Assembly: GCA_020639155.1 (NCBI GenBank)
Contig: JACKHF010000001.1
Coordinates: 2,170,001 to 2,234,000 of the forward strand
DNA from: Phycisphaeraceae bacterium
Lineage (GTDB): Bacteria; Planctomycetota; Phycisphaerae; Phycisphaerales; UBA1924
Direction: 5' to 3'
DNA: 64,000 bases
Shown here: positions 1 to 10,577 of the stretch, one piece after another
Layout: each line of letters begins with the position of its first letter
Position numbering within the stretch: the stretch's first letter is position 1
Notes under the pieces: generated by a model
The model's input: only the letters and a program-made list of their open reading frames with translations
Told to the model about the DNA's origin: nothing
Database searches by the model: none
Made by a program: the position numbers and the translations under genes

Positions 1-1
1 C

Positions 2-868
2 GGCAATCGACTTGATGAAGTCAACGCTCTTCTGAGCAACACCATGCCGGTGACGCTATGGAAGCATGACTTCACTGTACTGCCGGGAGCGACATATCGA
101 TATCGTACTGCAGTGATGGTGAACAACCCGGCTTTCCAGCGAGAAGCGTTCCTTGCGCCCGAACAGGTTGATCTGGCAAAGCAGCCTGTGCTGACAGGTG
201 AGTTTTCGGAATGGACAGAGCCAGTCACCGTCCCCTCTATGCAATACTACTTCGTTACAGCTGCACAGGAAGGTACTCAGGGGGTCATTAACAAAGTTCA
301 GGCCAGCTTTGAAGTCTATCAGTTTTACTATGGGTATTACCGTAAAGCAACCACAACACTTGAACCGGGACAGCGCCTGTTTGCAACCACGCAGATCCCG
401 AGTGATCTGACCGAGTTTGATTTGTCAGGTATTACTCCCGAACCAATTCCATCAAGTGAGGACGCATCCTCTGAGACATCCGAGATCGGATTTTCCAATC
501 CTAACCGTGAATCACTCAACACAGATCCGTCTGAAGAAAATGTGGAGCGTACTGGCACGCCGCTGCCGACTCGTCGCGATGTTGAGCTAAGTGTGCTGCT
601 GCTGGATGTCTCGCGGACGCTGGCAAATCAGACCGAGGCAGTTGTGTTGAACGCGATGTCCGGGCAGATTGAACGGCGCGATCCAAACAGCGAGAAGCAG
701 CAGAGACGATACAAGTTGATTGCTACTTCTGCGGAGGCGGGCAAGACACAAGGGAAACCTGTTCCTGCCAAGAAACGCACTATCATCGCACCACCTGACC
801 CAGTCTCTAATGATCCTGGCGGTGGTGGTGGCGGCGGTGGTCTTGGTGGCGGTGGTGGCGGCGGCTAA
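2..868 (+). CDS. 5'-truncated protein of unknown function with poly-glycine C-terminus
   Basis: The frame is open from base 2 with no start required, so the gene begins outside the window. The first in-window Met is at 44. I do not recognise the family. The visible part (about 289 residues) has a beta-rich first half with many Tyr and Trp residues, motifs such as YRYRTAV, FSEWTEP and YYFVTAA, then a Ser/Glu/Pro-rich stretch, a short segment RDVELSVLLLDV, and a basic stretch. It ends in 16 residues that are Gly except for one Leu. No membrane segment is visible in this part. It could be the C-terminal part of a cell-envelope or pilus-related protein, but that is a guess. A strong terminator follows 30 bp downstream, so it ends its transcription unit. 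Confidence 0.75.
   Translation, partial: GNRLDEVNALLSNTMPVTLWKHDFTVLPGATYRYRTAVMVNNPAFQREAFLAPEQVDLAKQPVLTGEFSEWTEPVTVPSMQYYFVTAAQEGTQGVINKVQASFEVYQFYYGYYRKATTTLEPGQRLFATTQIPSDLTEFDLSGITPEPIPSSEDASSETSEIGFSNPNRESLNTDPSEENVERTGTPLPTRRDVELSVLLLDVSRTLANQTEAVVLNAMSGQIERRDPNSEKQQRRYKLIATSAEAGKTQGKPVPAKKRTIIAPPDPVSNDPGGGGGGGGLGGGGGGG
821..865 (+). repeat. GGY codon repeat encoding the poly-Gly tail
   Basis: Near-continuous ggt/ggc codons, interrupted by one ctt codon, encode eight Gly, one Leu and seven Gly just before the stop. Such a tract is a plausible slippage site, so tail length may vary between strains. Confidence 0.8.
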
Positions 869-897
869 CCAACACCTGACAATGCAGCTTCTAACTG

Positions 898-926
898 GGG
901 GTGGCACAGTGCCACCCCTATTTTTT
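898..926 (+). terminator. Rho-independent terminator after the first gene
   Basis: GGGGTGGC (898-905) and GCCACCCC (911-918) form a perfect 8-bp stem around the loop ACAGT, followed by TATTTTTT. It separates the upstream gene from the rRNA unit. Confidence 0.9.
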
Positions 927-967
927 CGGGGAATTCGAGTGAATCGGCGAAAACTCATCATCAAATC

Positions 968-995
968 TTGACCCAGACAAGGGCCCCTCTACTAT
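968..995 (+). promoter_or_regulatory. Candidate sigma-70-type promoter of the 23S-5S unit
   Basis: TTGACC (968-973) and TACTAT (990-995) are spaced by 16 bp and followed by a GC-rich stretch (CTCTGCCCGCCGG), as is common at stable-RNA promoters. It lies between the preceding terminator and the 23S gene, about 340 bp upstream of the mature 5' end. It is predicted from sequence only. Confidence 0.5.
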
Positions 996-1002
996 CTCTG
1001 CC

Positions 1003-1340
1003 CGCCGGACAGCGATGCTCGGCAGGCAGCAACTGCGCTGAATTTGTTCAGCAAAGTCGCACTCGCTCTTTGAAAACCGGATATGAATGAAGCCAAGGCA
1101 CATCCTTGGGCTAGCGGCAACTCACAGGATCGCTGGCTGCTGATTGGATGTGCCGGATTGGGATAAATATCGAGTCACGAGCGCGATGCACACAGAAAGT
1201 TGTGCATCACAATGTTGCGAGATTGTTATTGAACAACAGCAACACGAGACAGATCGTGTCTGAATGACAGTTGCTTCATCGGGTGTCGGGCATGGGCTGG
1301 TTCTTTGGACTGGTTCATGTGTTGACGACCTGTTGGAGTG
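1003..1340 (+). other. Pre-23S leader with boxA-like site and hairpins
   Basis: No protein gene is credible here. GCTCTTTGAAAA at 1065-1076 resembles the boxA antitermination element found before 23S genes. Perfect hairpins occur at 1093-1109 (CCAAGG, loop CACAT) and 1185-1208 (GATGCACA, 8-nt loop, TGTGCATC). The leader ends in TTGGAGTGATCAAGTC (1333-1348), which pairs perfectly with 4087-4102 beyond the 23S 3' end and forms the processing stalk. The stretch resembles a 16S-23S spacer, but no 16S or tRNA sequence lies before it. Confidence 0.65.
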
Positions 1341-4086
<2,746 letters not shown>

Positions 4087-4095
<9 letters not shown>

Positions 4096-4276
4096 ACTCC
4101 AATCGGCCGTCGACAAAGCATACATGCTTTCTCGATCTGATTGGACGATCTGTCATACTCGTGACAACGTCCCGCGTTCATTCTTGAACGTTAATCTGTA
4201 ACGGCTTCATTCGTATCGGTTGCTTGTATCACAATACAAGCGCCGGCACGATCGGTGAAAACCGATTGCTGCCGAT
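4087..4276 (+). other. 23S-5S spacer with a series of perfect hairpins
   Basis: After the 3' half of the 23S processing stalk (4087-4102), the spacer carries AAAGCAT/ATGCTTT (4115-4130), CGTTCA/TGAACG (4175-4190), GCTTGTAT/ATACAAGC (4222-4241) and ATCGGT-GAAA-ACCGAT (4251-4266, GNRA-type loop) immediately before 5S. TCCAATC (4098-4104) can also pair with GATTGGA (4139-4145), which competes with the stalk. These are probable RNase processing structures. No tRNA is present. Confidence 0.65.
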
Positions 4277-4385
4277 TGTCGGTGACCATAGGTCTGAGGT
4301 CACACCTGTTCCCATCTCGAACACAGCAGTTAAGCTCAGGCCGCCGATGATACTGCCCAGCGGGAAAGTAGGTCATCGCCGACGC
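4277..4385 (+). rRNA. rrf: 5S ribosomal RNA
   Basis: The sequence shows the 5S core CACACCTGTTCCCATCTCGA, then ACACAGCAGTTAAGCTC and the conserved GGGAAAGTAGGTCATCGCC near the 3' end. Helix I is GTCGGTGA (4279-4286) with TCGCCGAC (4376-4383). It is co-transcribed with the 23S gene about 180 bp upstream. The ends are approximate to a few bases. Confidence 0.92.
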
Positions 4386-4387
4386 TT

Positions 4388-4430
4388 GGGCCTCCGGAGG
4401 GACAACCTCACGGAGGCCCTCTTCGTTTTT
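4388..4430 (+). terminator. Rho-independent terminator of the rRNA unit
   Basis: GGGCCTCCG (4388-4396) and CGGAGGCCC (4411-4419) make a 9-bp stem followed by TCTTCGTTTTT. It closes the 23S-5S transcript 3 bp after the 5S gene. Confidence 0.92.
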
Positions 4431-4469
4431 GCTTTTCATGACTTGCTGCGTCTTTGCTCCCAATGATCC

Positions 4470-6155
4470 ATGTGTTTCATGGACGTCCCTTCATACAGCC
4501 ATCAACCTCATTCCTTCGCTGGCAAGCGCAGTGATGCCGTTGTCACAGGTGCATCGGCTGGACTGGTCGCACTTGCAGTTGTTCTTGCCGCTCCGGTTGT
4601 TGTGTCATGCTTGGAGGCATTTACTGTCGCGGTGCCGGATATCGCGGGCCAGGAGGGAGCTGGGTTTGTTAACCCACGTGTGTTCTCTGGATTTGTCTCG
4701 AGTCTGCCGACACTCGTGCTGATTGCGTTTCTTTCTGCGCTCCTTGCAACACCAGCATCCAGACTCCTCGCTGCAAAGCCGGGTCTCATTCTGGTTGCGC
4801 TGCTCCCAATGCTTGTGTTGCCTTCGTATCTTGCATACGCAGCTCTAGACCAGTTGCGAGAACCCGGATCGTGGCTGGGGAACATTGTTCTTCATGCGAA
4901 GGCACCTGCATGGAGTGACGATCCGGGGTACTGGCCTGTGTTTGCTTCGAAGGTGCAGGCTGTGTTCGGTTTGGCATTGTGGTCATGGCCGATCGCCTGC
5001 GCTCTCCAGACGTTTGCACGCATGCAGATCGGACAGAGCGTCTTCGATGCACTGGCGATGGAACGGTTGCGTCGTGTCGATCGTTCTCTTCTTCGCTTGC
5101 GGATTGAGTTACCCGGTTTTCTTCTGAGTGCGGCTGCGGTGCTGCTTGTCATCCTCGGGTCGGCTGTACCGTTACATCTTGCCAATGTGCCGACACAGAC
5201 TCAGCAGATCTGGTTGGCGCTGCAATCTGGCGGGAGTGTGCAGGCGTGGCGGTCGTCGATTGCACTGCTCACGGTCACGCTCGCCGCTGCGATTGTGGTT
5301 GTCGTGTTTGTGCAACGCAGCACGTCGAGCACATGGGATCTTCGTGCGATGTCGAGGTACTTCAAGCGACCATGGGAGCGTCATGTTTTTCTTCTGATGA
5401 TCGCACTGCTTGCTGTTGTCTCTGCCGTGCCAGTTTTCTCGATGGTGTATCGGTACATTCGAGCGACGCACCACTTTGATCATGTGGTTCCAAATGCGAT
5501 GAACGATTTAGCCAGGCCCGCGCTTACAAGCTTTATCATCGGGCTTGTGAGTGCTGGTGTAGTGGTGCTCATCTTTGTGCTGTGTGCTGTAGTGTCACTG
5601 CGAGCAGAATCGAGGCTGCGTGTCATTGTTCTGGGTGCATTGACGCTGCTCGTCTGGACATCATGCGTGCCGGGTGTGCTGGTTGGTGCTGGTGTTGGTC
5701 AGCAATGGGGGAGATTCGCTGCAGCCATGGGGTATCCGGGCTGGATGGACCAAGCGCAGATTGTGCTTGCGCACATTGGCAGGTTCGGTGCTGTTGGGGC
5801 ATTGGCAGGATGGATTGGTGGGTTGCGTACCTCACGCGAGGAGCGTGAGTCGCTGATGCTTGATTCTGCCGGGCTGTCGGTTCGCTGGGTTCCGCTTTGG
5901 CTCGGTTCTCGTATCGGATCGGTTATTGTTGTTTTTCTGGTCGTGCTAACGCTCAGTTTCCACGAGATCGAGAGCGCTGTGATGCTGACGGCTCCGGGGC
6001 TTTCCAGCTATCCATCGCAGATGCTGCAACTTTTGCATGTGTTCAAGTGGGAGACGCTGAGTGTTGGTGTACTGCTGGCAACGCTTGGCTCGATTGTCCT
6101 TGTTCTGGTTGGGATATGTCTTGTGAGAGCTCGGCCGATTCGTCGCAGATTGTGA
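4470..6155 (+). CDS. ABC transporter permease, two-domain FbpB/ThiP-like
   Basis: A 561-residue polytopic inner-membrane protein with about 12 hydrophobic segments arranged as two repeats of six. Each half carries a cytoplasmic loop like the EAA loop of binding-protein-dependent permeases: FDALAMERL near residue 190, and ESLMLDSAG near residue 459. This fits the fused permeases of iron(III), thiamine or similar importers. Neither the ATPase nor the binding protein lies beside it, so the substrate is unknown and the ATPase must be encoded elsewhere. The start is uncertain: ATG at 4470 or 4479, neither with a clear Shine-Dalgarno site, and only 40 bp after the rRNA terminator. The next gene begins 7 bp downstream and is probably co-transcribed. 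Confidence 0.8.
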   Translation: MCFMDVPSYSHQPHSFAGKRSDAVVTGASAGLVALAVVLAAPVVVSCLEAFTVAVPDIAGQEGAGFVNPRVFSGFVSSLPTLVLIAFLSALLATPASRLLAAKPGLILVALLPMLVLPSYLAYAALDQLREPGSWLGNIVLHAKAPAWSDDPGYWPVFASKVQAVFGLALWSWPIACALQTFARMQIGQSVFDALAMERLRRVDRSLLRLRIELPGFLLSAAAVLLVILGSAVPLHLANVPTQTQQIWLALQSGGSVQAWRSSIALLTVTLAAAIVVVVFVQRSTSSTWDLRAMSRYFKRPWERHVFLLMIALLAVVSAVPVFSMVYRYIRATHHFDHVVPNAMNDLARPALTSFIIGLVSAGVVVLIFVLCAVVSLRAESRLRVIVLGALTLLVWTSCVPGVLVGAGVGQQWGRFAAAMGYPGWMDQAQIVLAHIGRFGAVGALAGWIGGLRTSREERESLMLDSAGLSVRWVPLWLGSRIGSVIVVFLVVLTLSFHEIESAVMLTAPGLSSYPSQMLQLLHVFKWETLSVGVLLATLGSIVLVLVGICLVRARPIRRRL

Positions 6156-6162
6156 GCATGTC

Positions 6163-7308
6163 GTGACACAGATGAAACCATCCCGCGGGGAATCGGATAT
6201 ACCATCTGTGCCGATGTCTTTGCCATGGATGCTTCAATATGCTGGTCGATTGTCGCTGTGTGTTTTCTGCTGCGCGTGTGTTGTCGGCTGTGATGTTGAT
6301 CGGAGTGATGTTGGGCTCTTGCGTGTGAAGCGTGTTCTTGGTGGTGTCGGAAGATCGCCGGGACAGTTTGTGTATCCGCGGGCAATCACCACTGATGGCG
6401 CGCATCTGATCGTCGCTGACAAGTTTGCACGGATACAAGTGATCAATCCAGAATCCGGTGTGATGCTTGCTGGTTGGGTGACGCCCGCGTCGCAAGCCGG
6501 ACGTCCGACTGGTTTGACGGCCGCGCCAGCTCCAGATGGCACACCAGCTTTGTATGTTGCCGACACTCATTACAGCCAGATTCTTGTATATGCGATGCCG
6601 GACGTGTCATCGAATATGCCAGCAAAGTTTGGCGAGCCGCCCGACATCATTGCAAAGTGGGGTGAGTTCGGGACCGGTCCGGGACAGTTCACCTATACAA
6701 CAGATATTGCTGTACAGGTCGCTGATGATGGGAAGCCCACCCGCATCTATGTGAGTGAGTACGGGGGGAACGATCGCATTAGCGTGTTTGATACGGCGTT
6801 CTCGTTCCTGTTTGCTTTCGGGAAGAACGGATCGGATGACGCATCATTTAATCGACCCCAAGCGATCGATATCGAAACGTCCATGAACGAGCTGATTGTG
6901 TGTGATTCCGGCAACCATCGGGTAGGTCGGTTCACGCTTGATGGCGAGTTGATCTCATGGCTGGGTCAGCCCGATCCGGGCGGTGGGCCGCTTGACATGA
7001 CGGACATGGATGTGCTGGCAAGGCTTGATACTGAGCAACTGGAGCGGTCTGAGCCGGGGCGGTTCAGATATCCACACGGGCTGTTTCTGCCGCAGGACGG
7101 GACAGCGTTTGTCACAGAGTACGGCAATGAGCGGATCCAGCGCATCGATCTGCGATCCGGGAGGACACTTGCTACGTATGGACGTTCCGGCAGGTTGGTT
7201 GGCGAACTGCGATCGCCCTGGTCGAGCGTCGTTCTTGGCGGCGAGGCGTTTCTCTTGGATTCCGGCAACGATCGAGTGCAAGTGATCGACGTGCCGGCGC
7301 GTGAGTAG
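6163..7308 (+). CDS. NHL-repeat beta-propeller lipoprotein
   Basis: 381 residues from a GTG start (ATG at 6172 is an alternative). An N-terminal hydrophobic segment ends in the lipobox VVGC (Cys43), so the protein is predicted to be lipid-anchored outside the inner membrane. The rest shows repeated NHL signatures: GQFVYPRAI, GQFTYTTDI, ASFNRPQAID, GRFRYPHGL and GELRSPW, each followed by strands with VAD, VCDSGNHRVGRF or LLDSGNDRVQV. This predicts a six-bladed propeller, usually a protein- or ligand-binding scaffold. It follows the permease by 7 bp, so it might serve the same uptake function; that is inference from position only. Confidence 0.85.
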   Translation: MTQMKPSRGESDIPSVPMSLPWMLQYAGRLSLCVFCCACVVGCDVDRSDVGLLRVKRVLGGVGRSPGQFVYPRAITTDGAHLIVADKFARIQVINPESGVMLAGWVTPASQAGRPTGLTAAPAPDGTPALYVADTHYSQILVYAMPDVSSNMPAKFGEPPDIIAKWGEFGTGPGQFTYTTDIAVQVADDGKPTRIYVSEYGGNDRISVFDTAFSFLFAFGKNGSDDASFNRPQAIDIETSMNELIVCDSGNHRVGRFTLDGELISWLGQPDPGGGPLDMTDMDVLARLDTEQLERSEPGRFRYPHGLFLPQDGTAFVTEYGNERIQRIDLRSGRTLATYGRSGRLVGELRSPWSSVVLGGEAFLLDSGNDRVQVIDVPARE

Positions 7309-7399
7309 GAATGTTGATAGAATCTGCATCCAGCAGCAGGGGTTATGTTGTATCCATGTGATCCTGTCCATCGCATGATGCAATGGTGAATCGACGAAC

Positions 7400-7404
7400 G
7401 GAGG
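7400..7404 (+). promoter_or_regulatory. Shine-Dalgarno GGAGG fixing the start at 7410
   Basis: GGAGG lies 5 nt before the ATG at 7410. The in-frame ATG at 7383 has no such site, so the downstream start is preferred. Confidence 0.7.
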
Positions 7405-7409
7405 CATCG

Positions 7410-10400
7410 ATGCTCAATCAGACGATTGTCAGCACCGTTGGCTCGTTGACAGTTGGGCCCGTTGCATTCGATCGTCCAAAGTATTTGCTGCTCATTCCCA
7501 TTCTTGTCGTTCTTGCTGTGTTCATCGGACGCAGGAATCTGTCTGGTCTTGCGACGGTCACGCGCAAAGCTGCGCTGGTGGTGCGATGCATAGTGCTTGC
7601 GATGCTTGTGTGTGTGCTTGCTCGGCCTTCGCTCCAAGAGAAGGCGGAACGTGTAGCCGTCACGGCAATCCTTGATGTCAGTCGAAGCATCAGTCCGCAG
7701 CTTCAGGATGACGGTGTTGCGTGGATCGAGAACAACATCAAGCTCAACAAGGGACGCAACAACGGGCGATCGGACGATCAGTTTGCTGCACTCACGGTTG
7801 CTGTTAATCCGTTCGTGCAATCATTGCTCAGCTCTGGCAACACGATCTTTGAGCGTTCTACAGTCGGGCAGACGGACGGCACCGATCTTGCAAGTTCAAT
7901 CCGTCTTGCGTTGTCGCTGAAGCCTGCGGATGCTGGGTATCGGCTGTTGCTTGTGAGCGATGGCAACGAGACTGCTGGTAATCTTGTGCAGGCAGCACAG
8001 GAGGCCCGTGCAGCGGGTGTACCGATTGACGTACTGCCATTGCAGTACTCATCACAAAACGAGGTCGTTGTTGAAGATCTTGTGGTGCAGAGTGTTGCGC
8101 GAGTTGGCGATGTTGTGAATCTCCGGATTCGTATCTCTACAGCCCGCCTGGTCGCGGGCATTCTTTCTGTTACCGTCAACGACCAGCCATACGATCTTGA
8201 TCCGAACTCGAACGCGATGGGAGTACGCGTCGAGATAGATCCGCAGAACCCTACGGTGATTGTACCGGTGAAACTCGCTGCGCCAGGGCCGCAGAAGTTC
8301 GATGCATTCTTTGATCCCGAGAAGGACGGTTCGGGGCGTGTTGTTGATGTCATTCCCGACAACAATCGTTCGAGCGGTGTGACATTTGTCGCGTCAGAGG
8401 GTCGGCTGCTCGTGCTGATGAGCGATATCAATGAAGTAACCGCGCTCGAGCGTGTGATTGCTGGCACTCAGTTCCAAGCGGACTTTGTACTGCCAAGCGA
8501 AGGACCGAACTCGTTGCTTGAGTACGGCGCGTATGACGGCATCATCATGCTGAACACGCCCCAGTATCTGTACACGCAGCAGCAGGTTGATGACATAATC
8601 CATTACGTGCGTGACCTCGGTGGCGGTCTGCTGGTGATTGGTGGGCCTGATGCGCTTGGTGCGGGTGGATGGATTGGCACTCCACTGGAAGAGATTCTTC
8701 CCTTGCGGCTTGATCCGCCGCAGAAACGCCAGTTGCCAGCAGGCGCGCTGGTGCTGGTAAACCACTCGATCGAGATGCCGGACGGACGCTACTACGGCAA
8801 GCAGACCGCAATGGCAGCGATCGATGCGCTGACACGCCTCGACTACTTTGGCATAGTCGAGTACGCACCGGGAATAGCGAGCGATTCTGCGTGGGTGCAT
8901 CCGTTGTCTCTGCTTGGCGACAAGGTTGCAGCAAAGCGGGCGATCAATAATCTCGTCTTCGGCGATATGCCGAGCTTCGATCCCTCGCTGCGCATGGCGC
9001 TGAGCGGACTGCAGAATATCAACGCTGGCGCGAAGCACGTCATTGTGATTTCAGACGGCGACCCGTCGCTCTCAAATAACATTGTGCAGATGTATGTGAA
9101 GGCGCAGATTACAGTGACAGCGATCGCGGTAAACCCGCACGGTGGTCCGAGTGATCCCGAAGTGAACAAGATGAAGGATCTTGCGACTTCGACGGGCGGC
9201 AACTACTTCCTTATCACGCGCCAGGCTGATTACGCGACGCTCCCCAAGATTATCTTCCGTGAGGCAGAAACTGTCCGCAGGCCGCTCATCTGGGAAGGCG
9301 ATCCGTTTGTGCCCACAATTACAGGTGCGTTGCACGAGACGCTCGCTGGATTAACCGGCGTGCCGCCACTGACGGGGTATGTTGTGACAGCCGATCGCGA
9401 TGATGGTCGCGCCGTTGTCACGATGCGTGGGCAGGAGAATGATCCGATTGCTGCGCACTGGCCGGTTGGTCTTGGTCGCGTGAGTGTGTTTGCATCAGAT
9501 GGCGCAGCTCGGTGGACGACACCGTGGACAGGATGGGGCGGTTTTGCAAGCTTCTGGGAGAACCACATCCGCTGGATGATGAAGCCGGCAGGATCTGCAA
9601 ATCTGCGGACGTTTCTGACCAACGAGGGTGATCAGACACACGCGGTGATCGAAATTGCGACCCGTGAGGGTGAACGGATTAACCTCGCCACGATTGAAGC
9701 TCGTGTGACTGACGGTTTGGGCGAGAGCAGGATAGTTGAGTTCCAGCAGATCGCGCCTGGGAAGTACGAGGCATTCTTCGAGTCGGGCGATCCCGGCACA
9801 TATGTCATGGGAGCGCGGTTCGAAGCGCCGAACCCGGATGGCTCGGGCAACATTGTCAAAGGTGTTGTACAGGCATCTGTGAATCGTCCCTTTGCCGATG
9901 AGTTCCGTGCATTGCAGGACAACACACCGTTGCTCCAGCGGATTGCGGATCTGACCAGTGGTCGTGTGCTTGATGTTTCCATGACGGATGCAGAGATCCA
10001 ACAGTCATCGTTGTGGGATCGGGAGGGCATCGTGTTCCCGTTGTCCAAGGACCCAATCTGGCTCCAGCTTGCGCTTGCAGCAATCGCGATGTTCCTGCTT
10101 GATGTTGCGATTCGCCGTGTTCGCATCGATATACCACGCATGTTTGCCGCTGTGACAGCCGGATTCCGCAAGACAACCCAGACGGCTGGCGCATCAATGC
10201 AGTCGCTCCAGGCTGCACGAGAGAAAGCCCGTGCGCAGATGGGTGGAAAGTCTGGCAGCGACGACGCGCGTCCGCTGACCGGTGCAGGCGCAGCGCCGAT
10301 TTCAAATGATGCAACAAAGAGCGCAAAGTTTGAGGTGGATCCTGAGCAGCTCAAGCGCAAACCGGTTGCGACGGATGACCCGATTGCTGGCATGACAAAG

Positions 10401-10523
10401 GAACAGAAACAGTCCATGAAGCGTGCCCAGCAACAGCAGTCTCAGAGTGCTGACGAGGAGCAGGGCATGTCGCGTCTGCTCAAGGCCAAACGCCGTGCGC
10501 AGGATGAGTTCGATGAGGAGTAA
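7410..10523 (+). CDS. VWA / glutamine-amidotransferase-like membrane protein
   Basis: 1037 residues from the ATG with a good ribosome site; an in-frame ATG at 7383 would add 9. Two N-terminal membrane segments (YLLLIPILVVLAVFI; VVRCIVLAMLVCVLA) precede a VWA domain with the metal-site motif DVSRS and, further on, LLLVSDGNE. A class I glutamine-amidotransferase-like region follows (GGGLLVIGGPDALGAGGW), then a second VWA-like region. There the metal-site motif is replaced by NHSIEM, so it probably does not bind metal in the usual way; VIVISDGDPS is retained. A C-terminal membrane helix (LQLALAAIAMFLLDVAI) leads to a Gln/Lys/Ala-rich cytoplasmic tail of about 150 residues. It heads the MoxR-DUF58-VWA-ABC gene string. 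The function is not established. Confidence 0.85.
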   Translation: MLNQTIVSTVGSLTVGPVAFDRPKYLLLIPILVVLAVFIGRRNLSGLATVTRKAALVVRCIVLAMLVCVLARPSLQEKAERVAVTAILDVSRSISPQLQDDGVAWIENNIKLNKGRNNGRSDDQFAALTVAVNPFVQSLLSSGNTIFERSTVGQTDGTDLASSIRLALSLKPADAGYRLLLVSDGNETAGNLVQAAQEARAAGVPIDVLPLQYSSQNEVVVEDLVVQSVARVGDVVNLRIRISTARLVAGILSVTVNDQPYDLDPNSNAMGVRVEIDPQNPTVIVPVKLAAPGPQKFDAFFDPEKDGSGRVVDVIPDNNRSSGVTFVASEGRLLVLMSDINEVTALERVIAGTQFQADFVLPSEGPNSLLEYGAYDGIIMLNTPQYLYTQQQVDDIIHYVRDLGGGLLVIGGPDALGAGGWIGTPLEEILPLRLDPPQKRQLPAGALVLVNHSIEMPDGRYYGKQTAMAAIDALTRLDYFGIVEYAPGIASDSAWVHPLSLLGDKVAAKRAINNLVFGDMPSFDPSLRMALSGLQNINAGAKHVIVISDGDPSLSNNIVQMYVKAQITVTAIAVNPHGGPSDPEVNKMKDLATSTGGNYFLITRQADYATLPKIIFREAETVRRPLIWEGDPFVPTITGALHETLAGLTGVPPLTGYVVTADRDDGRAVVTMRGQENDPIAAHWPVGLGRVSVFASDGAARWTTPWTGWGGFASFWENHIRWMMKPAGSANLRTFLTNEGDQTHAVIEIATREGERINLATIEARVTDGLGESRIVEFQQIAPGKYEAFFESGDPGTYVMGARFEAPNPDGSGNIVKGVVQASVNRPFADEFRALQDNTPLLQRIADLTSGRVLDVSMTDAEIQQSSLWDREGIVFPLSKDPIWLQLALAAIAMFLLDVAIRRVRIDIPRMFAAVTAGFRKTTQTAGASMQSLQAAREKARAQMGGKSGSDDARPLTGAGAAPISNDATKSAKFEVDPEQLKRKPVATDDPIAGMTKEQKQSMKRAQQQQSQSADEEQGMSRLLKAKRRAQDEFDEE

Positions 10524-10526
10524 GAC

Positions 10527-10564
10527 ACACGTTCGCGTGTACAAACACGATCACAGTGTGATCG
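10527..10564 (+). promoter_or_regulatory. Hairpin and 17-bp palindrome before moxR
   Basis: The 54-bp gap holds ACACG-TTCG-CGTGT (10527-10540) and the perfect inverted repeat CGATCACA-G-TGTGATCG (10548-10564), ending 13 nt before the moxR ATG. It could be an operator, an RNA processing hairpin or an attenuator; no poly-T follows. Confidence 0.5.
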
Positions 10565-10577
10565 AAGTGAGGTTGGT

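Noticed and set aside
821..865. Possible CRISPR or microsatellite array
   Set aside because: The repeat is only a run of glycine codons in frame with the gene; no spacers are present.
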